DNA from: Gracilaria gracilis
Lineage: Eukaryota; Rhodophyta; Florideophyceae; Gracilariales; Gracilariaceae
Assembly: GCA_030374805.1 (NCBI GenBank)
Contig: JARGSG010000122.1
Span: 62,001 to 126,000 of the forward strand
Length of the DNA stretch: 64,000 bases
Direction: 5' to 3'
Shown here: one piece after another, positions 1 to 11,235 of the stretch
How positions within the stretch are numbered: the first letter of the stretch is position 1
Layout of the letters: every line of letters begins with the position of its first letter
The notes under the pieces: generated by a model
What the model was told of the DNA's origin: nothing
Database searches by the model: none
The model's input: the letters and a program-made list of their open reading frames with translations, nothing else
Position numbers and translations under genes: made by a program

Positions 1-239
1 GGAATCTGAGTGGGGGCGACTCAGTGAAGGGGCACCAGAGTTGAGCCCCAGGGCGCCCGCGGCGTAAACGCTTCGCTTCCCGGTCAAGATCCTGTCAAGA
101 AGAGAGAACAACACAGACGTGGACTCAGTCACCATTGGTGTGCTCCGTCGCCCGTGGATACGGTTCAGGAACAACTTGGTTGAACCTCGATCACGGATAG
201 AATTTGGGTAATGACCAAAACGAACTATAAAGTATTTTC

Positions 240-1011
240 AGACTTTGGCCTATCCACCCAGTACATGGTGCGTCATCTGTTAACCTTGATACTGGAGCCG
301 GTCCAAACTTTAATATTGAATAAGTATTGCTGCCACAAATCCGTTCAAATGTCCGCCAGAGACCCGCAATCGACGTGACCGACGCCAATAATAACCCCTC
401 TAAGTAATGCTTGGACAATATCCCTCGTGGTGCGAGTCAGAAACTGTGTAACACAGTTGGAATTTAACGTCTGAAACACCTTAGCTGCACCAGTAATCCT
501 AAGATGTGACTTCTGTGACCGAGTCGTCAACGCAATTGGCCCCCAATCCCGGGAAGTAGAGATGGAAGACGGATCGGCCTTACCGATTATTCGCCGTTCT
601 CTGCAAAGTGCTTCGTCCAAATTGGTGCCACTGTCCGCTCTGTTACAAAATTCACCACCATCGAAGGAGTCTCCGAAGCTGCGCGTCTCACGACCTGTGC
701 TCCTCCCGCTGGCATCCCAATTTCTGGCTGACGTCACCGCCGCCCCGAGTGGATTACGGTAATACAGCCGATGAACTCGTTATACGAGAAGAATCGACTC
801 TCAGTAGCGAAGGGTGTGGTTCAAATATCAAACAACACCCATTCAGGGTATGATCGCCAATATCGGCTCAAGGTTCCAGTATCTGGTCAAGAACAAAATT
901 TCTGGTAGGGTCCTAAAACATCCAACAGCTATGGTCCTTACCGCAGTATCTGCGGCGGAGGTACTCAGACAAATGCTCTCTGAAGATGAACTCCACCCTA
1001 AGGAGGGGGAG
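240..1011 (+). pseudogene. Remnant of an older Gypsy-type polyprotein, protease region
   Basis: Forward-strand reading gives short conserved blocks separated by stops and frameshifts. Near 275-300 there is VNLDTGAGPN, the D-T-G-A active-site motif of a retroviral-type aspartic protease. Around 565-760 a block reads DGSALPIIRR and then RVSRPVLLPLASQ, which resembles the linker between protease and reverse transcriptase in Gypsy elements. The frame is broken several times, so nothing is expressed as an intact protein. The sequence stops at the left edge of the nested Gypsy element, and a matching reverse-transcriptase block resumes on its far side at 12943. I infer one old element split by the younger insertion. 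The family assignment rests on motif order only. Confidence 0.5.
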
Positions 1012-1016
1012 GAAAT

Positions 1017-1557
1017 TGTACTATAGTGGGCCTGAATTGGTGCGTTGGGTATACGATTGGCCGTTCACGTACAAAGAGGTAGTGCACGGTGGGCTGGTGC
1101 AGTGGCACTGCCACGTGTACGATTTGGTGACCAAGTGCCGGACGGGTTGGCACAGCGCACAAGTTGGACACGTGGGCAGTCTGGATAGTGAAAATGCAAA
1201 TTAGACCGATCGTACAGTAGTCATTACGGGGCCTAGACCCGATATTTAGTTGTAACTCGGATCTCCCGAGGCCCCCATCGTAAACGACAAGCATCTTCTG
1301 CCGAACGTCTTCTTCGTTAGTTTGCACTTACGATAGACCGCACGGTATATTTTACTAAGGTTTCTCAGACCATTGGTACCTTTCTGCGCGCACCTGTACG
1401 CGCTTGGTGATACCGACCGTCCACTCTCCTTTCGACCGCCCCGGGCTTCCGCCCTCTTTCACGTTTCGGACTCATAACAGTCACACGACTGTACGCTGCC
1501 GCCGCTCCCGTCTCAAGACCGCTTCGGACTGTCTCCCTTTTTGTGCATTATACCACA
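1017..1557 (+). repeat. 5' LTR of Gypsy-1
   Basis: The repeat matches 12398-12937 over its whole length, with TG at the start and CA at the end. A TATATTTTA tract near 1347 is a plausible core promoter and is kept in the 3' copy. Confidence 0.85.
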
Positions 1558-1575
1558 TGGGTCTCCCGACTTAGA
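1558..1575 (+). other. Candidate primer-binding site of Gypsy-1
   Basis: TGGGTCTCCCGACTT begins directly after the 5' LTR. TGG complements the CCA end of a tRNA. I did not assign the tRNA. Confidence 0.5.
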
Positions 1576-2014
1576 AGTGGAATTTGAGACCGTACGGAGC
1601 AGCAGAATCGATCGTAGAACCGATACGTGCAGTATGAGTCATCGTCCGCACGGAGAAATGGGTGGAGGGTCTTTGCTCGAAAAAGACTCCGCAAAGTCCG
1701 TGCCGGTCGCAATTCGCGCCGCTTCGGATGACGCTTCGGTTGGCAGCCTGAGCACCCGAAGTAACGCGACGGCCTACGTCACGCCTTCAGATGAGCCGGA
1801 ACGGATTCTCCGAGACGGCTCCGCACGTAACAGGTTAAAGTCCGTACGGAACGAGAACGAGGCAATTGCCCTCGCCCCTTATCCTGGAACGGATAAAACG
1901 CCGCGGGGCGAAGCTGGCCCCGCACTTCCACTCCTTACCGAACGGACTACCGCACGGGAACTCTGGGCAGGAATCGCTCCCTAAGCCCTGCAGAGTCTCC
2001 GACCCCGCGTCCCC

Positions 2015-3830
2015 ATGGCAGTGGAGACGTACCTCAAGGACCGATTCACGGCGCTTCTGCACCAGGATATTCCACCGATCGTAGACGATATGGTCAGGAA
2101 TATTCTGAAGAAAGACAGTTCGGAACCTGCAACTTCAGCTCTGAACAGTACACTGGCCACACTGGTAGCTCAGCTACTGACCGACCCACCGAAATCATTT
2201 ATTGACCGTACGGACAATGTCCCCGATAGCGGCGAGAGGCAACAACGACCGGAACTGAAAAAGGGCCCAACGAGGGGTCCGACCGGAGTGTACCTCCCGC
2301 CAGTAAACCCGCAGGACGATCCGAACGGAAGCTCATGAGATTGCTCCGACGAGAGGAGGAATCGCCGCCGCAGAGGCGGTACACCGAACGGAAGTTCCGA
2401 TTCGGATGACGCGCCCCGTAAACGGAAAGATCGCCACCGCCAGAGAAGGCGACGATCAGCCAGAACGGACTCGGACTCTTCCAAGTCATCGCCGGGTGAC
2501 GACCGCGCGGATTCGGAAGTCGACCGACACTCCCGCAGCCCTCGAAAGAGGGGGAAGTCCGATTGGTATCGTTCCCGTTCGGACAGGTTGATGCGAAAAC
2601 GCATCAGGCCCTTGAACGAGAAGTTCTCCAAAGTGGTGGACTACCGTACGTACAGGTTGCTCAGGAGGAGCCAGACGTACAATTCGCGGGTAGCGCGCAA
2701 GATTGCGTGCTACCAAAAGAAATTGAATGTCCAGATGAAGGGTCATTCCTTTTCAGGGACAGATCCGATATCGGTTCTCAATTTCTTGCGGCGGTTTAAA
2801 ACCACTTGCAACCATAACGGACTCACTGAGGGGGCAGCCCTCTGGTGTTTCCAATTTTACCTGACCGGACCGGCGCACGCTCTGGTTCAGTCATGACTTG
2901 AAAATGAGTCTGGCGCTGTCGACCGTACTCGGGATGAGTCTGTCCACACGTACAAAAAGGTAGTCAACTTCCTGTTGACCACGTACGCAACGGATGAGAT
3001 CATTGCTGACGCGGCAGCAGAGGTCACCCTCTACCGCCAAGCGTCTGGCATGTCTGAAACGGAATTCGACCGGAAACTCTGGACGAAGGCGTTCCGCTGT
3101 GGGAACGTTTTCACCGATCGGAATTTGAATGGGATCTTCGTCAAAGGATTCCTTCCCGCAATACCGTCAAAGGGGAGGAATCACCTCACCTCGCATCCTA
3201 ATATCGGATATGACGCACTTGCTCGCTGCGCGGAATCGTACGGAGACACCCATCGTGCCTCACGTCGACAGTCCGTCCGGGTCGATACTCAAAAATCAAC
3301 CGCTCGGAAAGAGCCCTCTCGAACCAATCGGAAAGTTCACAGTATCGACACCTAGTCGGAATTGATCTACTCCGTATCGGACGAAGACGAGGAACATGTC
3401 CTCGCGTTATCCCGCGCGTCCTCCATTCCCTCGCCTCCCACTACGCCCTCAGCTTCAACGCCGGCTCAGTCCGTTTGGTCTTACCCCAGTCCCGCCAGCT
3501 CCTGGGCGCAACAAACCCATGGGCAGGCACCAGTTAGACCGTGTCGGATTTGCCTCTCACGGGAGCCCAACTGTTGTCAGTTGCTCCCAGCGGACCTAAA
3601 AAAGAAGCTATTGGCCATGCGGGAGGCGAAGTATCAGCAATGTCACGAGGAAGGCTATTACAACGCCTACCAGACCGGACGGAAACCGGAAACCCCAAGG
3701 GACGATACCGGATAATGCCAGGGCGGACAGAATCGCCAGTTGTACTCACACGACCGACACAGGCCGCTATGCTGGTCGAGGAGTCTGCTCCTGACCAGGA
3801 AAACGACCGGGAGGAAGCGTAGAGGCATCG
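2015..3830 (+). pseudogene. Gag region of Gypsy-1, broken
   Basis: An ATG at 2015 opens a frame beginning MAVETYLKDRF that stops at 2338. Later pieces in shifted frames cover 2588-2896, 2975-3355 and 3362-3715. The middle pieces have a typical Gag look: many basic and aromatic residues, a region around DPISVLNFLRRF and ALWCFQFYLTGPAHAL, and a helical stretch near TETEFD-like text at about 3055. The last piece holds CRICLSREPNCC, a cysteine cluster where a nucleocapsid would be, but not a clean CCHC knuckle. Several stops (TGA at 2336 and 2894, among others) make the region non-functional. The assignment rests mainly on position between the LTR and the protease. Confidence 0.55.
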
Positions 3831-3989
3831 CTTCCTCCACAGGGGCCTAGCCTCGCCCCGTCAGAGACAGACCGAACGGGCTCCATCCGAGGGGAGTCCC
3901 ATGTTCTGACATGCGACCTGACCGATACGGATATAGAAGCCGAAACGGTCCTCCTTTCTACCGCGAACTACAAGGTGCACGTGTCCGTT

Positions 3990-5837
3990 GGCCTCAATAC
4001 GGCGCTGATGTATCCGTTAACGGTAGTTCTTGATACCGGAGCCTGACACTGTCTGGTTCAAGAACGCCATCTCCCTCCAAATTGGCGCTCAAAACTCCGA
4101 CCGGACGCAAGACCCTGAATTTCGGAATCGTCGAAGAACCGAATGGACGTTGTGGGAGTTCTCCCCCTTATGGTCCGAATCGGTGAGCTCAACGTACAAG
4201 TACAGTTCCTGGTGGTTTTTAACCTCTCCGCCAGCGTACTACTCGGTACTTCTTTATTGACAAATACGTCTTGGCAATACTACCACCAAAACGGAAAATA
4301 CTCCTACATCACTCCAAACCAGTATCTGTACAGTCTTCCGCCTACGGACCAAATGCACCTTCCGCGCCAGAACCAGGACCCGAACGGAAAACTCCACTTA
4401 ATAAGATACACGTTGCCCGTCCGGTTGTTCTACCCCCAATGTCGGAAACGAATGTCTTGGTAACCACCAAAACGTCCGGCTTGGTCTTTCTACAGTCTCA
4501 TCACCGTACGGGATCGACGCTCGAACTAACACTCCTTGCGGGTGGAGTTATGGAGCTCCGACTGGACGTACCCTTTTTCTTTCGCGTAGCGAACTTTTCT
4601 GACCGCTCGGTTCGACTACACAAGAACGCCGTTATCGGACTTTCCCTACCATCTCCTGGAGCGGTCATTACTCCGCAACCATCGTCGCAGAACGACGAGT
4701 CTAAGGAGGGGGAACACATTCCGATTTCGGACAGTATTTCCGAACGGGAAGACAAGGATACCAAACAGGAGCAAGAAACCGTACGGTAAGATGAGAACGA
4801 TTGGCCTAGCAAGGTACAGATCAGTCTTGAGTATGCTTCCGAACAATATGAAGTCATTGAGTTACTTCGACCCTTTGCGGACATGTGGGACGTCCATCTC
4901 GGAACGATTGCGGCAGCGAAGCACCGCATCTATCTGGAACCAGGCACTAAGCCCATATTCCAGATGCCATACCGTGCTGGAACCGCTCGGAGAGAACTCG
5001 AACGCAAGGAGGTGACAATGCAGCTCGCTACTGGCGTCATAGAACCGTCATCGGCAGAATAGGCCAGTCCGGTCGTATTTGCACTGAAGAAAGACGGATG
5101 TCTTCGCTTCTGCGTCGAATACCACAGGTTGAACCCTACGATCGTACGGGACGCATAACCACTACACCGAATGGACGAGTGCATCGACTCCCTAGGGAAC
5201 GCACAAATCTTCTCCACTTTGGATGCCCACCCTTGTTATTGGCAGACCGAAATGGATGAAACCGACCGCGACATAACGACGTTCACATCGCACATGGGAC
5301 TGTACCGTTAGCGGAGAATGGCGTTCGAACTGAAGAACGCACCGGCTACTTTCCAGCGAGCTCGCGGTATCATCCTTTCACGGGTGAAATGGCAGTACGC
5401 ACTGTTGTATCTTGATGACGTAATCATCTATTCCCGGACGGGTGAAGAGCATTTTGACCATATTCGGGCAATACTGCATATGTTCCGTTCTGCTGGTGTT
5501 ACTCTCCGATTGGACAAGTGCTACTTTATCAGTGGCACAGTGGACTATCTAGGCCACGTAATCCGACCGGGAAAGCTTCAACTGTCTCTCAAGACACAAA
5601 ACGCTATCAAGCAGGCTAAACCGCCTACGACCCACACGGAGCTCCGATCGTTCTTGGGGCTCTGTAATGTCTTCCGCCGGTTCGTCACGAACTGCGCCCG
5701 AATTGCGGCTCCTTGAACAGCAAGTTGGAAAAGGGGCAATCCACAAAGTTCGAGACACCGATACGGAATACGAAGCCTTAGACGAGCTACGTCAAAGACT
5801 GATACGCCCGCCCATTCTGGCCATTTCCCGTCAAGGG
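3990..5837 (+). pseudogene. Protease and reverse transcriptase of Gypsy-1, broken
   Basis: Near 4025-4060 the reading VVLDTGA marks the aspartic protease active site, followed directly by a TGA. The second protease half, with VLLGTS, lies near 4230. From about 4830 a reverse transcriptase follows: a GVIEPSSAE block, SPVVFALKKDG, a LRFCVEYHRLNP block, STLDAHPCYWQ, NAPATFQR and the catalytic YLDDVIIYSR at about 5405-5435. The thumb and connection continue to RPPILAISRQG at 5837, where a DNA element interrupts the frame. In-frame TAG, TAA and TAG stops near 5060, 5156 and 5310 show decay. The YxDD motif itself is intact. Confidence 0.8.
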
Positions 5838-5839
5838 TA

Positions 5840-6734
5840 ACCGTCCAACCCTTAAATCGACAAGGCACCCAAAAATCTTGGAACGTTTTTGCAAAAGGGC
5901 CATATCTTTGCTATTAGACCATTATCGCTGCTCGTTAGAAACTTAATCTGTTACACAAACGCCTTGCTAAGTCCACCAGGAATACCAGTATTCATATTCA
6001 GATAGAAGTGGTTTTATTTGCGTAATTGTCACCCTTCTCTAACACCCCAAAATCGACGAATCCTTAAATCGACAAGTCATTTGCCGCCTTTCGTCTAATT
6101 AAAATCCAGAATTTTTGCACCGAAGTGCAGGGTCTCATTCTTCGTCAGATTTCCGCGGTTATCTCATTGCCTCCTAACGGTTTTTACCAAAGTCTCCACT
6201 GGTTTAAACTGCTTTTCTTACTTTCTACTGAGTAGTAGATATAGTAAATGTGTTGCATCGTAAGTTTAGAGACACTACAAGTAGTATAAAACTGTCCAAA
6301 CTTTGTTAGATTTGCGACTTTTTACGATGTAAATATATGTCCTATAACAGCAATAAAAGCGCAACCGACACTGTGAATATGATTGAAGACTGAAAAAAAG
6401 GGTATGAAAGATACATTGCGGTATCGGTTGTAGTCTGAGATGTTTCTAAGCTGTTATTAGGTCACACCTATGCTGCGCATTACGCTTGAAGATTGTTGTG
6501 CTACGGTCGTACAAAGTGGAGTTTGTATCAAAAAAGTCGCTACAGAAAGAGAGAAGCTTCTGTTCTTTACGTCAATACTCTAAGATGTAGCTAGAACCTA
6601 TTAGCTTGGGAGTTATAATAGTTTTACTACCGAAGGATTTCAAGCTCTGGTCCTAAACGGCAAAAATCGCCAAATACAGTACCTCTATGGCCTTGTCGAT
6701 TTAAGGATTTTTGTCGAATTAAGGGTTGGACAGT
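5840..6734. mobile_element. Non-autonomous TA-inserting DNA element, 895 bp
   Basis: The element splits the reverse transcriptase/RNase H frame of Gypsy-1. Its ends are inverted repeats: the left starts ACCGTCCAACCCTTAAATCG and the reverse complement of the right end starts ACTGTCCAACCCTTAATTCG. TA flanks both sides (5838-5839 and 6735-6736). Removing the element and one TA gives an unbroken codon sequence across the site (RQG-YPYVLEMDA). No coding frame of useful length is present and the interior is AT-rich compared with its host. The internal motif CCTTAAATCGACAAG recurs near 6061 and next to the right end, as expected of subterminal transposase-binding repeats. TA duplication suggests the Tc1/mariner/pogo superfamily. 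Confidence 0.85.
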
Positions 6735-6736
6735 TA

Positions 6737-8926
6737 CCCGTACGTTCTGGAAATGGATGCATGTGACCGACAGGTAGGATGCACCCTACTACAGAAGCAA
6801 CCGGACAGAGGCTTATTACCAATCGGTTACTGGAGCCGTTCTCTATCCAACACCGAATGGCAATACTCAATTATCGAACGGGAATGCCTTTGGGCCGTCT
6901 GGGCCATACCGCATTTCTGTCCGTACCTGGAATTTCAGAGGTTCACAGTCCGAACGGATCACCACTACTTGAGGTGGATACTGAACCTTGCGGACGCTTC
7001 AGGTCGACTGGCGAGGTGGCGGTTGCGTCTCATGGAGTACGACTTCGATGTCGTCCACCGCCCGGGTATCAAGCACCAAGCGGCTGATGCTTTTCTTGGA
7101 TCCAGACGGACGGCGAAGACGATGCCCCATTGGACGAAGAGGTCCCCTGCTTGCTAGTGATTGACCGTACGGACGATGGCTACCTCATCACCAACATTAT
7201 CGTTGACGGCGATGAGTACAGTGACGTTTGCGTCGACTGGCCAACGCCCGAACGGAATCTGCTGGCTCCCCGAGGTGCTTGCCGTCACCTCGGAGGAAAC
7301 CAACATCGTTCCGGTCACGGTCGAAGAGTTGGTACGAGCTCAAGCAGATGACTCTTTCTGTGAGTCCGTACGGAAAGACATCGGCAACGGTGTCACTCTG
7401 TTCGAAATTGACCGAAACGAACTTGTTGTGGGCAAAGCCCTACTGGACAGTGCCATCCAGAAGGTTGTACCTGCATCACTGCAGGCACGCGTCCTCTACT
7501 TGGCACACTACCCCCGTCTGGTCGGCCATCCGGCCTCTACTCGGATGTATGAAAGCTCCGTCGAGACTTCTACTGGCCGCATATGGCCAATGATGTATTC
7601 CAGACCGTATGGGACTGTCTCACATGGCTGGCGACGAAGAGAACACAATTCAAGTGGCAGAAGCTGTTGAAGCTGTTCCCCGCCGCCGGTCCGCTGGAAT
7701 TCGTCGGGATGGACATCGTCGGTCCATTCAAGAAGTCCGTAAACGGTTACAAGTACATACTGGTTATTACCGATCGGTTTAGTAAGAAAGCCCGTTCTAT
7801 CCCCATGCGGTCAACCACAGCTTCTGCAGCGGGGGAGGCATTTCTGGAGAACTGGGTTTATCCGTTACGATTTCCCAACTACTTGTTGACCGATAACGGG
7901 ACTCAATTTGTCTCTAAGTTCTTCGAGACTGTGTGCGCCTCGTTGGGAACCAAACACGTACTGACAACCGCGTACCACCTTCAGACGAATGTTAAGGCCG
8001 AACGGTTCAATAAGACGCTTGTAAAGAGACTGCGACACTACGTCGCAGATCATCAGAACACTTGGCCCGCGTATGTACAACCTCTTACGTACGGCTACAA
8101 TCTGCAGGTCCATCGATCTCTCGGTACCGCACCGTTCGACGTTGCGCTGACGCGTAAGCCACCGACCGTTCTCCTCGATGAGCCCAGTACTTCATTGGAC
8201 CCAACGAAGCCTACACAGCCAACAGGCGCTCGGTTGACACGCTACACGCTCAACCTCCTACAGGCCACGCTGCAGACCGCCCGGACTAAGTTGACTCGCG
8301 CCCAACAGCGCTAAAAGGAAAAATTTGATAAATTCGTACGGTACACGCCAAGCTTTACCCCCGGACAAGAAGTGTTTGTTGACCGACCGGAATACAAGAA
8401 CACGGAGGAGGACCTTACGGATCAGGAATGTACGTATCGGAGGCTATTACCGAAGACGGTTGGCCCGTTTAAGGTTGTATCTGCAACGGACGCTACTGTC
8501 ACTCTGAACCAAGACGGTATTCATGACACCTTCAGTATTGAAAGAGTGGCAAAAGCCCCAACCGCCCGGCCAACAACCACACCAGTTATCTCCGATCGGA
8601 CACGCGGAACCGTTGCTGCCGACCCTGAAGAACCGTATGCAAACGAACCCTTCGACATCCAACCTACCCTACCGCCCGGAACAGTTCTTAGCGTGGTAGA
8701 ACGCGTTGTCGACCATCGCGACACCCCGAACGGAGAAGAATATCGCGTACGATGGCACGGATACCGCACCGATCAGGATACTTTCGAACCGCCGGAACAC
8801 ATCCCCCAACACTTCATCGCACGCTATTGGCGTAGTCGAAACCCTTCGGTAGCGGCGACACCCTATACAGGGGGAAAGGTGCGGATCGGAGATCCGAGAT
8901 CGTACGGACTGGCTTGCAAGCGTTGA
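6737..8926 (+). pseudogene. RNase H, integrase and chromodomain of Gypsy-1, broken
   Basis: RNase H resumes at YPYVLEMDACDRQVGC and continues through FTVRTDHHYLRWI and the HRPGIKHQAADAF ending near 7090. The integrase zinc-binding part (VLYLAHYPRLVGHPAS, near 7490-7545) is separated from the core by a frameshift. The core, from about 7583, keeps the acidic triad in GMDIVGPF, LTDNGTQF and KAERFNKT. A chromodomain follows at about 8678-8840 (YRVRWHGYRTDQDTFEP), placing the element among chromoviruses. Chromodomains target integration to particular chromatin. The frame ends at 8926. At least two frame changes and a TAA at 8312 divide the region. Confidence 0.8.
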
Positions 8927-9142
8927 ACCGTCATGGGACACCAAAAGGCGCCGCCACTACGTTATCATTGGGCGGCAAACCGCCACCAACGTGCGCTTAT
9001 TGGTCAATTACTTTTCGATTTTTAAAAAACGCCGCCTTTTTCGACATTGGCACACGCAGAACGACATTCTATTTGCCAACAGGTCATCAAAAACAATCAC
9101 AAGTGTACTTAGAAAAAAGAAGCTACAAGCACGCACAGTCAA

Positions 9143-9955
9143 CTAAGTAGTCTTCTTCCAACCGGGCTTCGTAATACCGCGCCCACGAGTACCCCACGGA
9201 GAGGTGCCACGGCCCACAGCGGAACCACCACGCGAGCCCGAACCGGTCTTTGTCAGCTGGAACGCCGAGGTGGTCCCAGACCACGGCGAAATGGCCACGA
9301 TCTTCTTCTTCCCACTCGATTTACTGCCCGATTGGCTTGCGGGCGCAGGCGCCGGCTCTATGAGGTCCTCTTCAACCGTGACGGTCTCCGTCCCCTCTTG
9401 ATCTCCACCTGGAGATGACATGGGAACATCCTCGACCGCCGGCGTTACCTCCTTTTGCGAAGTTTCCACTTCGGGAGCCGCGTTCGTACCTCTCGGCCCT
9501 GCACCATCACAGGACTGGCCTTCACCTTCAGGCTCTCTCCCGGGCGGAACATTGGGCATAATCAGCTCGACGTCCTTGAATAAGGACTCGGCCGCTTGGC
9601 GCATGTTCTTAACGATATGGTAGACAATGCGCTCCGCATCGACCTGTTGCGCTATGCCCTCATAGAATTTGGTCACCAGCTCCTCCAACGGCGCCGCGAA
9701 CGTCGACATCGGCGTTCCATCCACACCGGGCGCCATACCCAGACCAGCCGTCACGGACTTCTCGTAAGACTCCAGAACCAACAAGGAGTGGGCCCGGAGG
9801 TAATCGAGCAGGTTAAGCTGCGCCTGAGTCAGCTCACGGAGAGCAGTCTCTGCGTTGATCGCACGGCGCATCCATGCTCGGGCCGCCAACAGGGCGTCGT
9901 CAAGCGCCACCGGCTCCTCTTCCCCAAACGGAATACAAGCCGCGCGGAGAGCCAC
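9143..9955 (-). pseudogene. Antisense reading frame of Gypsy-1, C-terminal part
   Basis: A 270-codon open frame runs opposite to pol and converges on its 3' end, leaving about 217 bp between the two stops. It has no ATG at the 5' end of the frame, which is open from about 10018, so it is probably the frame-shifted continuation of the antisense frame at 10129-11235. The first half is helical and acidic (ARAWMRRAINAETALRELTQ, then LRAHSLLVLESYEKSV). The second half is low complexity, rich in Pro, Glu and Ser, and ends in a basic Gly/Arg tail (GSRGGSAVGRG, WGTRGRG) like RNA-binding tails. I do not recognise the family. A Gag-like or nucleic-acid-binding role is only a guess. Confidence 0.4.
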
Positions 9956-10128
9956 GAAGGCCTTGTGCGTATCACCGTCCGAGCCTGTACTCCTGCCTCC
10001 ACAACGGCCTTCGTCTCAACGGGTGTAACCATCGGAGTCGGCAGTGGCGTTACGTCCTCGAGGTCCTGCGCGATGGACCAATGCGGGAAGAAGTCCGGAA
10101 CGGTTTTGAAGGGCTAGGGGGGAAGACT

Positions 10129-11235
10129 CTACGAACGCTGCAAGACACGAGTGGTCGGCTTCGCGACCGATCCGGTGGAGGGCATCGCCGGGAACGTATC
10201 AGAGTAGTAGTTGTACCACAAGAACCCCAAAGTGTTGTCCCAATCAGTCTCCAACGAGTACTGCAGCAGCTTCTCAACAACCTGCGGAGGAAAACCGGTG
10301 CCGCGGAGAACTGTCTGGAGTCTCATCTTGGCCAGGATACAAACCAGTTTGTGCGGCATCAGAAACAACCGCCCGTACTTCGTTTGACCGTTCTAGTGGT
10401 ACAGACGCTCGTCTCCCACACGGGTGAAGACCTCGATACCTTCGTGGGCCGCCTCGGGAAACGCCATGAAGGCAAACACTGCCCACGCGGCGTATACGAC
10501 CTGACGGACAACACCCTGTATGTGTGAACCTTTGAGGAGCTCTTCCAAATGGTAAGCCAACACGGACGGAGTCGGTACGGATAGGTTGCGGGACACATCG
10601 AGGCTGGTCCACACTTCGTTCGTGGAGCAATACAAGTCCAATCGGCGATGAGTAGGAAGGTCGAAGAATTCAACGTTGTTCCAACTGTACAGGAACTTAT
10701 GGGACGCTAGGATTCTCGCCGCCGTTGCGGCATTACTTCCCCACTGTTGATGGTCCAGCCAGTACAACTTGTCATACGGCGGTTCGAACATCACCAACCC
10801 AAGCGGATTCATGTCCTTCTCGGGAAAGCCCGAATCGGATGAGCAACGATGAAACAAACGCTGCAACGCATCCTGATAGGTCTTCTCCTCAAGACAGCGC
10901 AGGTATAACATGTCGTTTCGCCCGTAGGTCTCTTCGCTCTTACATCCGGTCACACCAGGCAGGTGGTTCCAGTGGGCTTGCCAAGCTTCGAGGTTTGTCC
11001 GTTTCGGATTGCGAATCGCCATATCCCGCATCGGTAGTGCCGTCGGAAACGACGCGAAACGTTCGACGTCGAAAAATCCATTCTGGACGTATTCCGAGAC
11101 GGATAGCGGGACCTGCTTCTTCCAGCGAGGAGCGGTAAAACCGCGACGGAAACGATGGTCATGCTTCTGACCAGGTAACGGGACCGAACGGAAAGGGGTC
11201 GACGGTGTACCAAAGCCGGTCGGGTTTGGCGCCAT
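10129..11235 (-). pseudogene. Antisense reading frame of Gypsy-1, N-terminal part with one TAG
   Basis: A frame opens with ATG at 11235 and runs 280 codons to a TAG at 10393. It then continues in the same frame for a further 88 codons (MFLMPHKLVCILAKMRL onwards) to 10129. It lies wholly inside the element, opposite to gag-pol, between the chromodomain and the 3' LTR. The protein looks globular, with many Trp, Tyr and Phe residues and blocks such as NLEAWQAHWNHLPG, LYWLDHQQWGSNAATAA and PSVLAYHLEELL. No domain was recognised. A long, compositionally normal protein frame in this position suggests a captured or element-specific accessory gene that is now decaying. Confidence 0.45.
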
